DNA of 33,951 nt, taken from the NCBI GenBank assembly GCA_964551215.1, contig CAZKBV010000008.1:1-33951 (forward strand). The letters run 5' to 3'. Numbering within the stretch: position 1 is the stretch's first letter; the number at the start of each line of letters is the position of its first letter. Shown here one piece after another: positions 24,027 to 30,231 of this stretch. Source of the DNA: JAFLUQ01 sp964551215. GTDB lineage: Bacteria; Bacillota; Clostridia; UMGS1883. The translations under genes were made by a program, and so were the position numbers. The notes below the pieces were generated by a model that saw only the letters and a list, made by a program, of their open reading frames with translations, was not told where the DNA came from and ran no database searches.

Positions 24027-24740
24027 TTACCTGTATTTATTTACAACATCTTCAAGGCGTATTTTGCCGGAGTACAGCGCCTTGCCCACAATCACACCTT
24101 CAACGCCGGTTTGGCTCAGGGCGCACAGATCCGCCTCACAGCCCACTCCGCCGCTGGCGATTACCTTCAAACCGGTTTTTTCCGCCATTTCCGCCATGGC
24201 CCTTACGTTGGGGCCTTTAAGGGTGCCGTCGGTGGCAATGTCCGTATAAATTACGGTTTCCACCCCGAGGGACTCCATTTTTTTCGCCAGCTCAACGGCG
24301 GCTGTGCCGCTTATTTTAGTCCATCCGTCAGTGGCGGCGAAGCCGTCCCTTGCGTCAATGCCAACGGCTATTCTCCCGCCGTATTTTTCAACGGCGCGGG
24401 ATACGAAAAGAGGGTTTTCCACGGCGGCTGTGCCGATTATCACCCGGGAAACTCCCAAGGCTATCGCCTCGTCTACGTCCGCCATAGTTCTTATGCCGCC
24501 CCCCTGCTGGACGGGTACATTTACCGAGGAGCATATTTCCCCCACGGCGGCACGGTTTTCGCTTCCGCCGCTTTTTGCTCCGTCCAAATCCACCACGTGT
24601 ATAAAATCCGCTCCGCAGCTCTGCCACTTTAGAGCGGCTTCCGCCGGAGAGGAGCCGTAGACGGTTTCTTGGGAGTAGTCCCCCTTTAACAGACGGACGC
24701 AGTTGCCGCCTCGAATGTCTATTGCGGGATAAATTCGCAT
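24027..24740 (-). CDS. hisA: ProFAR isomerase (HisA)
   Basis: This 237-residue (beta/alpha)8-barrel isomerises ProFAR to PRFAR, step 4 of the pathway. The N-terminal strand IYPAIDIRGG holds catalytic Asp8; the second phosphate half-barrel carries IYTDIATDGTLKGPN (second catalytic Asp) and VIASGGVG. Length is standard. ATG 24740 has AAAGGA at about 9 nt. It is the first gene of the hisA-hisIE block and has a possible promoter of its own (24766-24794) downstream of the terminator of the HPr-like gene. hisF, its usual neighbour, lies 1.5 kb away in another block. Confidence 0.96.
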   Translation of the reverse strand: MRIYPAIDIRGGNCVRLLKGDYSQETVYGSSPAEAALKWQSCGADFIHVVDLDGAKSGGSENRAAVGEICSSVNVPVQQGGGIRTMADVDEAIALGVSRVIIGTAAVENPLFVSRAVEKYGGRIAVGIDARDGFAATDGWTKISGTAAVELAKKMESLGVETVIYTDIATDGTLKGPNVRAMAEMAEKTGLKVIASGGVGCEADLCALSQTGVEGVIVGKALYSGKIRLEDVVNKYR

Positions 24741-24765
24741 GGCTCAATTCCTTTCGTTAAATATT

Positions 24766-24794
24766 GCTATACGCCTTCGCGCGGCTTTTTACAA
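24766..24794 (-). promoter_or_regulatory. Possible promoter of hisA-hisIE
   Basis: On the minus strand TTGTAA (24794-24789), a 17-bp spacer and TATAGC (24771-24766) give a moderate sigma-A match. The -35 box overlaps the T tract of the upstream terminator. Without such a promoter, hisA would depend on read-through. Confidence 0.4.
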
Positions 24795-24819
24795 AAAAAG
24801 TTGTATGATAACATACAAC
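24793..24819 (-). terminator. Terminator of the HPr-like gene
   Basis: On the minus strand a perfect 8-bp stem GTTGTATG / CATACAAC with a TTAT loop is followed directly by seven T. This is a textbook Rho-independent terminator about 84 nt after the HPr-like stop and separates it from hisA. Confidence 0.88.
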
Positions 24820-24902
24820 CCGAACCGCAAAAAATCTGTTAAAAAAACGGTAAAAATCTGAGTGAAGCCGGAGATGCGAGAAATAATAAAATCTTGAAGG
24901 GC

Positions 24903-25136
24903 TTAGGCTCGGAACATAAATTCGCTTATGACCTTTTCAAGCGCTTCGGTGTCGTTGCTGAAAACCCGAAGAGTTATCGGTCGGGAAAGATCGAGGGAGA
25001 AAATGCCCATTATGCTTTTGGCGTCAACAACATACCGACCGCTGACCAAATCCGCATCAAAGTCGAATGAGTTGATAGCGTTGACAAAATTCTTGACGTC
25101 AATAATAGTTTTCAGAAAGATTTCGTAGCTTTTCAT
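24903..25136 (-). CDS. HPr-fold protein lacking the phosphorylatable histidine
   Basis: This 77-residue protein matches the HPr (PTS phosphocarrier) fold: the segment SGRYVVDAKSIMGIFSLDL (32-50) is the classic serine-site region, with Ser41 in the place of HPr Ser46, which HPr kinase phosphorylates. The N-terminal GLHARP motif with His15 is missing; the equivalent stretch reads TIIDVKNFVNA. It cannot carry phosphate in the PTS and is therefore more like Crh, a regulatory HPr relative. ATG 25136 follows AAAGGAGGT. It is transcribed alone from a good promoter with a leader of about 160 nt and has its own terminator. Binding to CcpA or a metabolic role is possible but unproven. Confidence 0.82.
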   Translation of the reverse strand: MKSYEIFLKTIIDVKNFVNAINSFDFDADLVSGRYVVDAKSIMGIFSLDLSRPITLRVFSNDTEALEKVISEFMFRA

Positions 25137-25300
25137 GGCGGATTACCTCCTTTAATTTTGTGCTTCGGGAAAGGGTTGCTAATTGTCCCGCCGACGCTGT
25201 CGGTAAATTTAATGCCGCGAGGATTGATGGCTTTTCACAAATTCGTTTGTTCGGTCGATTTTTGGCGATTCGTAAACGCGTCTCCTTCTCAGACAGTTAA

Positions 25301-25328
25301 ATTATACTACATTTTTTGAAAAATGCAA
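25301..25328 (-). promoter_or_regulatory. Promoter of the HPr-like gene
   Basis: On the minus strand TTGCAT (25328-25323), a 16-bp spacer and a perfect TATAAT (25306-25301). The start point would be near 25294, leaving a leader of about 158 nt. The leader contains a small perfect hairpin CCGAC-AGC-GTCGG (25191-25203), but I recognise no riboswitch or CcpA site. Confidence 0.65.
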
Positions 25329-25342
25329 CTCTTGTAATGCAA

Positions 25343-25370
25343 TTGTAATATTATTGGTGTAAAATAATAT
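25343..25370 (+). promoter_or_regulatory. Possible promoter of the HAD phosphatase
   Basis: TTGTAA (25343-25348) and TAATAT (25365-25370) are 16 bp apart, on the opposite strand to the nearby HPr promoter. Transcription would start about 13-15 nt before the ATG at 25390, close to the AAGGGAGAG ribosome binding site. Confidence 0.45.
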
Positions 25371-25389
25371 ACCGGAAGGGAGAGATTTC

Positions 25390-26202
25390 ATGAAGGATTT
25401 CAGCGGATATCTTATGGTTTTCGATATGGACGGCACTCTGCTTGACAGCGGCCGCAGAATATCGGAGGAAAACAAGGCCGCTCTCATTGAGTGGCAGAGC
25501 TTGGGCGGAGAGCTGTGTCTGGCGAGCGGACGGAGCGTAGAGTCTCTGCGCCCTTATTACAGCGAGCTTGGCTGCCGCAATCCGGTAATATGCGGAAACG
25601 GCAGCGGTATATATGATTTTTTAAGGGAAGATTTTATTTACCATGTGAATCTTCCCGAGGGAGGGCGGGAGCTTGCGGCCGCGGCGGACGAGCTTCTGCC
25701 CCATACGGGCATTACCGTTTACAAGGACGGGAAGGTATACTTTTCCAAAATCAACGCCGTCTCCGAAAGAAACATAAGAAACGAACGCCTTCCAAGGCTA
25801 ACGGCGGACTATAAGACCCTTCCCTATCCATGGGAAAAAATCCTTTTCTGCCAGGAAAAGGATTATACGGACAAGGTGGCGGAGCTTATGAAGAAAATTG
25901 CTCCGGAGGGGAAGTTCCGCCTGCTCAAATCCGACCCGATATATTTTGAGATTTTGAATCCCGACGCAAACAAGGGCAAGGCTTTAAAATGGTACTGCAC
26001 AAATTTAGGCTTTGACATGGAGAAAACCGTCGCCGCAGGCGACAACGAAAACGATGTTATGATGCTCCGTGAGGCGGGATATTCCTTTACCGTGGCGAAC
26101 TGCACCGAGGCGGCGCGGGCGGCGGCAAAGCATATCGTCGGCGACAACGACCGTCACGCGGCGCGAATGATAGTGGACAAAATGAAGGAAATGGAGGGGT
26201 AA
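25390..26202 (+). CDS. Cof-type HAD-IIB family phosphatase
   Basis: This 270-residue hydrolase has the HAD motifs: DMDGT (12-16, nucleophile and acid Asp), a SGRS motif II (about 46), a conserved Lys in NKGKALKW, and AGDNENDVMML (motif IV). The region between motifs II and III is large enough for a C2B cap. Such Cof-type enzymes dephosphorylate sugar phosphates or other small metabolites. It lies alone on the plus strand between two minus-strand his blocks and ends in a terminator that overlaps its stop. Histidinol-phosphate phosphatase activity is not suggested by the subfamily, although the location invites the question. Confidence 0.9.
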   Translation: MKDFSGYLMVFDMDGTLLDSGRRISEENKAALIEWQSLGGELCLASGRSVESLRPYYSELGCRNPVICGNGSGIYDFLREDFIYHVNLPEGGRELAAAADELLPHTGITVYKDGKVYFSKINAVSERNIRNERLPRLTADYKTLPYPWEKILFCQEKDYTDKVAELMKKIAPEGKFRLLKSDPIYFEILNPDANKGKALKWYCTNLGFDMEKTVAAGDNENDVMMLREAGYSFTVANCTEAARAAAKHIVGDNDRHAARMIVDKMKEMEG

Positions 26203-26241
26203 AAAACAGGCGCGCCTAACGAAGCGGTGCGCCTGTTTTTT
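26201..26241. terminator. Bidirectional terminator between HAD gene and hisF
   Basis: A stem of CAGGCGC / GCGCCTG (26207-26213 with 26229-26235) is extended by six A on the left and six T on the right. The symmetric A/T runs serve convergent transcripts from both sides. It overlaps the HAD stop codon and lies 3 nt from the hisF stop. Confidence 0.9.
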
Positions 26242-26243
26242 AT

Positions 26244-27005
26244 TTACAATCTAACGGGGATATCGCGTCCTTTAAGATACTGCTTTAAAGCCTTTATTTC
26301 GATTTCGCCGAAATGGAAAAGGCTGGCGGCAAGAACCGCGTCCGCGCGGCCTTGGGTAAACGCGGTGTAAAAATGGTCCATAGTACCGGCCCCGCCGCTG
26401 GCGATAACCGGAATTCCGGCGTTTTCGCTGACCGCGCGGGTAAGCTCCAAATCGTAGCCGGATTTTGTGCCGTCGCAGTCCATTGAAGTGAGAAGAATTT
26501 CACCGGCACCCATTTTTTCGGCCTTGGCCGCCCATTCCAGCGCGTCAAGCCCCGTGTTCACCCGACCTCCGGCGAGATATACGTCCCAGCCGCTGCTATG
26601 CCTGCGGCGTTTTGCGTCGATGGCGCACACAACGCACTGACTGCCGAATTTATCCGCCGCTTCGCTTATAAGCTCCGGCCGCTTTATCGCGGAGGAATTT
26701 ACGCTGATTTTATCCGCTCCGGCAAGAAGCAGAGTGCGGAAATCATCAACGGTGCGGATGCCGCCCCCTACGGTAAAGGGAATGAAAACCGACTCCGCCA
26801 CGCGGCTTACCATGTTCACAACGGTGTTTCTTCGGTCGCTGGTGGCGGTTATGTCGAGGAACACCAGCTCGTCCGCTCCGGCCTTATCGTAGGTTTTGGC
26901 ACATTCCACCGGGTCGCCGGCGTCTATCAGATTAACAAAGTTTACGCCCTTTACCACGCGGCCATTGTTTACGTCAAGGCAGGGAATGATTCTTTTAGCG
27001 TACAT
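26244..27005 (-). CDS. hisF: Imidazole glycerol phosphate synthase, cyclase subunit
   Basis: This 253-residue (beta/alpha)8-barrel converts PRFAR and ammonia from HisH into imidazole glycerol phosphate and AICAR. The strand RIIPCLDVNNGRVVKG carries catalytic Asp11, LLTSMDCDGTKSGYD carries the second catalytic Asp, and GGGIRTVDD plus VIASGGAG bind phosphate. ATG 27005 follows AAGGAGGG and overlaps the end of hisH by 11 nt, as expected for two subunits of one enzyme. It ends the hisZ-G-H-F block next to a bidirectional terminator. Confidence 0.97.
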   Translation of the reverse strand: MYAKRIIPCLDVNNGRVVKGVNFVNLIDAGDPVECAKTYDKAGADELVFLDITATSDRRNTVVNMVSRVAESVFIPFTVGGGIRTVDDFRTLLLAGADKISVNSSAIKRPELISEAADKFGSQCVVCAIDAKRRRHSSGWDVYLAGGRVNTGLDALEWAAKAEKMGAGEILLTSMDCDGTKSGYDLELTRAVSENAGIPVIASGGAGTMDHFYTAFTQGRADAVLAASLFHFGEIEIKALKQYLKGRDIPVRL

Positions 27006-27618
27006 AATCTTCCCTCCTTATATTTATAAAGTTGGTAAGTATTTTCAGCCCGTCGGCGCCGCTTTTTTCCGGGTGGAACTGCACGGCGAAAAGGTTGCCG
27101 GATTCAACGGCGGACTGTATGCTTATGCCGTATTCCGCCCGCGCGCTGACAATGGATTCGTCTTCGGCGTTAAGGCAGTAGGAGTGGACAAAATACATGA
27201 AGGGATTGTCTAACCCTTCGAAAAGCCGCCCTCGGCAGCTTATGCTGTTCCAGCCCATATGGGGAATTTTAAGCCCCCGGTCCGCAATCCGCACAATTTT
27301 CCCTTTCAAAACTCCAAGACCCTTGACGGCGGGGCTTTCCTCGCTTTCCTCAAACAGAAGCTGAAGCCCCAGACAGATTCCCAGAAAGGGAGTTTTGCTG
27401 TCGATTACGGTTTTTATTACGTCCTCCAAGCCCTTTGCGCGGATGCTTGCCATGCAGTCCCCGAAGGAACCCACTCCCGGCAAAATTACGTGATCCGCCG
27501 AGAGAATTTCCTCTTTTCTGTCGGTCACGGCGACTTCCGCGCCCAAATAATTGAAGGCCTTTTCAACATTTCTTAAATTTCCCGCGTCGTAGTCTATGAC
27601 GGCGATTTTTGGCGCCAT
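26995..27618 (-). CDS. hisH: Imidazole glycerol phosphate synthase, glutamine amidotransferase subunit
   Basis: This 207-residue class I amidotransferase supplies ammonia to HisF. It has IAVIDYDAGNLRNVEKA at the N-terminus, the oxyanion strand PGVGSFGD, the nucleophile Cys82 in GICLGLQLLFE, and the HPEKSG motif with catalytic His and Glu near 185-187. The ATG at 27618 was chosen for AAAGGAG at 9 nt; a longer frame upstream runs into the hisG-hisH spacer and hisG and has no support. It lies 22 nt after hisG and overlaps hisF by 11 nt. Confidence 0.96.
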   Translation of the reverse strand: MAPKIAVIDYDAGNLRNVEKAFNYLGAEVAVTDRKEEILSADHVILPGVGSFGDCMASIRAKGLEDVIKTVIDSKTPFLGICLGLQLLFEESEESPAVKGLGVLKGKIVRIADRGLKIPHMGWNSISCRGRLFEGLDNPFMYFVHSYCLNAEDESIVSARAEYGISIQSAVESGNLFAVQFHPEKSGADGLKILTNFINIRREDYVR

Positions 27619-27640
27619 TGGTTCTCGCTCCTTTAAGGGT

Positions 27641-28285
27641 TTATTCCCCGCTTTCGACACAGCGGTGGATATCCTCCACCAGAGCGCGTATACGGGAACT
27701 TTCCATTTTTGCGCTGACACGGTTTACTATAAGCCGCGCGGAAAGGGGGCAGACTTCCTCCAAAACCGTAAGACCGTTTTCCTCAAGGGTTTTTCCGCTT
27801 TCCACAATGTCAACGATAACCTCGCTCAGTCCGGTAATGGGAGCCAGCTCCACACTGCCGTTCAGCTTGATTATTTCGATATTCATATTTTTTTGATTTG
27901 TAAAGTAGTCCTTGGCGATTCTCGGATATTTGCTCGCGACTCTTATCGTAGAGGAGGAGCTGAGCCTTTCCCGCATTTCCTCCGGACCGCAGACACACAT
28001 ACGGCATTTGCCGAATTTAAGGTCAAGCATTTCGTAAAGGTTGCGCCCTTCCTCCAAAACCGTATCCCGCCCGACAATGCCGATGTCCGCCGCTCCGTAC
28101 TCAACATATGTCGGCACGTCTCCGGCCTTTACCAGCAGGAATTTTATACCGGCCTTTTCATCGGTAAAAATAAGCTTTCGGGTTTTTGCGAGCATTTCGC
28201 CGCAGTCGTAGCCTAACTTCATAAATATATTCACCGACAGCCGCGCAAGGCGCCCTTTTGCAAGGGCGACAGTAAGATATTTCAT
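27641..28285 (-). CDS. hisG: ATP phosphoribosyltransferase, short form
   Basis: This 214-residue enzyme catalyses the first step of histidine synthesis, joining ATP and PRPP. It has VALAKGRL at the N-terminus, VKAGDVPTYVEYGAADIGIVG, and the PRPP-loop-like region NGSVELAPITGLSEVIVDIVESGKTL. At this length it lacks the C-terminal histidine-binding domain, so it is the HisG-S form that needs HisZ for activity and feedback control, and hisZ is directly upstream. ATG 28285 directly follows the hisZ stop. Confidence 0.96.
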   Translation of the reverse strand: MKYLTVALAKGRLARLSVNIFMKLGYDCGEMLAKTRKLIFTDEKAGIKFLLVKAGDVPTYVEYGAADIGIVGRDTVLEEGRNLYEMLDLKFGKCRMCVCGPEEMRERLSSSSTIRVASKYPRIAKDYFTNQKNMNIEIIKLNGSVELAPITGLSEVIVDIVESGKTLEENGLTVLEEVCPLSARLIVNRVSAKMESSRIRALVEDIHRCVESGE

Positions 28286-29476
28286 CTATTCCGCCCTCCC
28301 TTTCAAAGCGGATTTTACGCGCCGGCCTTTTAAGTACCGCGCAAGGCTGATTTCATCCTCGAAGCGGTGTTCCTCGCATATGACTCTTTTGCCTTCGGCG
28401 CGCATTTTCCGCGCCGCGGCAAGGGCGGCGCTTCTGTTGTCTTTGCCCTCGTACCACACAAGACAGTCCGTTTCGGGAGCTTCGCTTACGCCCTTCTGAC
28501 GCATTAAAGCGGTCATGACTCTGTCCGTCCAGATGGCCGTGCCCGTAGCGGAAAGGGAAACTCCGAAGCGGCGGGTAAGAGCGTCGTAGCGCCCTCCACC
28601 GCAGATGGGAAAAGCCAGCCCGTGGGTTATGCCCTTGAAAACCATGCCCGTATAATATTTGAAGCTGCGCACCAGCCCCAAATCCACGCTTATGTATTTT
28701 TCATAGCCGCAATCCTTCACTATGGAATATACTTCAAGGATGTTCTCCGCGGCGAGGCGGCTTTCTTCGCTTAAATTCCTTTCAAGCATCTGTCGGGCTA
28801 TTTCCGCTCCGCCGTAAAGGTTGGGCATTTCGCAGAGTATTTCGGCTGTTTCGGAAGGTATATTTTCCCGCCGACAGAAGTCCTCTATGCCAAGAATGAA
28901 CTTTTTGTCAAGCAAGCCGGTAAGTTCGGCGGTTTTTTCGTCGTCCACATTGCCGCCGAGAACTCCCCTTAAAAAGCCGGAATGGCCGATTTCAAGCTGA
29001 AATTCTTCAAGGCCCGCCCGAAGCAAAGCCTCGATGGTCATGATGACGATTTCCCCGTCGGCGTCCGCTCCGGAAAGACCGAACAGCTCCGCGCCGGCTT
29101 GGGTAAATTCCTTCTGCCTTGCGCCGGTGTAGCTTTCGCTGGAGCGGAAAATGTTGCCGCAGTATCTAAGCCTAAGCGGCATATCGGCGGCGGTTTTATG
29201 AGTTGCCACCACACGGGAGATAGCCGTTGTGTAATCCGGCCTGAGAGCCAAAATTTTTCCGGAATTATCTATAAATTTGATAACGTCCTCCTGACGGATG
29301 GATAAATCGTCGGCGAAAACGTTGAAATATTCGAAGGTAGGAGTTTGTATTTCGTTGTAGCCGAAGGAATTCAGCGCTTCGGCCACGGCTTTTTCAATGC
29401 TGTTTTTTAAAGCGCAGTCGCTCTCCATAATGTCCGCCACGCCCAAGGGCGAAAGCAGCTTCCAATCCTTTTCCAT
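28286..29476 (-). CDS. hisZ: ATP phosphoribosyltransferase regulatory subunit
   Basis: This protein of about 396 residues is a HisRS-like paralogue that cannot charge tRNA but activates and regulates short HisG. The class II core is visible as LRPDYTTAISRVVATH, RYCGNIFRSSES and ARQKEFTQAGAELFG, and the late GLVRSFKYYTGMVFKG with CGGGRYDALTRRFG. Two ATGs are possible: 29482 and 29476. AAAGG lies only 2 nt from the first and 8 nt from the second, so 29476 is preferred. It is the first gene of the hisZ-G-H-F block. A hairpin separates it from mscL, and no his T-box or leader peptide fits in the short gap. Confidence 0.94.
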   Translation of the reverse strand: MEKDWKLLSPLGVADIMESDCALKNSIEKAVAEALNSFGYNEIQTPTFEYFNVFADDLSIRQEDVIKFIDNSGKILALRPDYTTAISRVVATHKTAADMPLRLRYCGNIFRSSESYTGARQKEFTQAGAELFGLSGADADGEIVIMTIEALLRAGLEEFQLEIGHSGFLRGVLGGNVDDEKTAELTGLLDKKFILGIEDFCRRENIPSETAEILCEMPNLYGGAEIARQMLERNLSEESRLAAENILEVYSIVKDCGYEKYISVDLGLVRSFKYYTGMVFKGITHGLAFPICGGGRYDALTRRFGVSLSATGTAIWTDRVMTALMRQKGVSEAPETDCLVWYEGKDNRSAALAAARKMRAEGKRVICEEHRFEDEISLARYLKGRRVKSALKGRAE

Positions 29477-29509
29477 AGCCATTGCCTTTCTAAACCAAGG
29501 GTAAATCTC

Positions 29510-29530
29510 GGGGCGGGATTTTCCCGCCCC
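29510..29530 (-). terminator. GC-rich hairpin between mscL and hisZ
   Basis: A perfect 9-bp stem GGGGCGGGA / TCCCGCCCC with a 3-nt loop. In the minus direction it is followed by GAGATTTACCC, so the T tract is poor. It may reduce rather than stop read-through from mscL into the his genes, since only about 30 nt remain for a separate hisZ promoter. Confidence 0.5.
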
Positions 29531-29546
29531 TCGATACCGTAATGTC

Positions 29547-29975
29547 TTATTGCTCCAGATTGCTTGTGCAATGAGCGCACCTTACGGCTTCCGCCGGGAT
29601 TTCACTCAAGCAGAAGGGACAGATCTTCGTCGCGGGAGCAGCGGGCTCCTCTTCCTTTTTGCCTGTGGCGGCCGCGGCTATTGCCGCCGCCTTTGTTTCG
29701 GCCACTCTTATGCCCTTTATTATAAGGAACAAAACCAAGGCCGTAATAAGGAAGTTGATAATTGACGTAACAAGCACGCTTCCGTATGTAGGCAAAGCGT
29801 GGAACCATTCTTCGATGGATGTCGCGCCCATGACAACTCCGATTATGGGCTGGAGTATGTTTGTGGTGACGTCCGTTACCACCGCCGTGAACGCGCCGCC
29901 GATAATAACGCCCACGGCCATGTCCATTACGTTGCCCTTAAGGGCAAAATCTTTGAATTCCTTAAGAAAACCCAT
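29547..29975 (-). CDS. mscL: Large-conductance mechanosensitive channel with zinc-ribbon tail
   Basis: This 142-residue protein forms a pentameric pore that opens under membrane tension. It has the amphipathic start FLKEFKDFALKGNVMDMAVG, a first membrane helix (about 17-45), and a second (about 66-88; SVLVTSIINFLITALVLFLI). The C-terminal bundle is replaced by a low-complexity Ala/Glu linker and a four-cysteine zinc ribbon: Cys119, 122, 133 and 136 in CPFC...CAHC. The ribbon form occurs in some other MscL proteins. ATG 29975 follows AAAGG. The gene is divergent from the surface-layer gene and upstream of hisZ on the same strand. Confidence 0.94.
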   Translation of the reverse strand: MGFLKEFKDFALKGNVMDMAVGVIIGGAFTAVVTDVTTNILQPIIGVVMGATSIEEWFHALPTYGSVLVTSIINFLITALVLFLIIKGIRVAETKAAAIAAAATGKKEEEPAAPATKICPFCLSEIPAEAVRCAHCTSNLEQ

Positions 29976-30029
29976 GCTGATTCAACCTTTCTTTAAATAT
30001 TCACCCTTTGTTAAACGCGGTGTAACTTC

Positions 30030-30058
30030 ATTATACATAAAAAAAGGAAAAACATCAA
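30030..30058 (-). promoter_or_regulatory. Promoter of mscL
   Basis: On the minus strand TTGATG (30058-30053), a 17-bp spacer and a perfect TATAAT (30035-30030). It is arranged back to back with the surface-layer promoter. It may also be the only promoter available to the hisZ-G-H-F block if the hairpin after mscL is leaky. Confidence 0.65.
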
Positions 30059-30060
30059 CA

Positions 30061-30127
30061 GTTTTTTTAAAATAAATAAAATTTTTTTAAAAAAGCACTT
30101 GAAATTATTGAATTTTTATGTTAATAT
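30061..30127 (+). promoter_or_regulatory. Surface-layer gene promoter with A/T-rich upstream element
   Basis: TTGAAA (30099-30104), a 17-bp spacer and TAATAT (30122-30127). Phased T and A tracts at 30061-30096 resemble an UP element, which raises promoter strength through the RNA polymerase alpha subunit. Such a strong promoter suits an abundant surface protein. Confidence 0.7.
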
Positions 30128-30135
30128 CTAAAGTA

Positions 30136-30172
30136 GCATGATTATGATATACATAGGGTGTCATAATCATGC
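30136..30172 (+). promoter_or_regulatory. 5'-terminal mRNA hairpin of the surface-layer transcript
   Basis: A perfect 12-bp inverted repeat GCATGATTATGA / TCATAATCATGC with a 13-nt loop begins within a few nucleotides of the predicted start point (about 30134). It is 60 nt before the gene and does not cover the ribosome binding site. Hairpins at the extreme 5' end are known to protect mRNA from degradation, a feature reported for surface-layer messages. It could also be a regulator-binding palindrome. Confidence 0.65.
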
Positions 30173-30231
30173 GAGACAAAACGTATGAAAAGTTGAATTT
30201 TCATATAAAAACTAAAAGGAAGGTGTAAATT

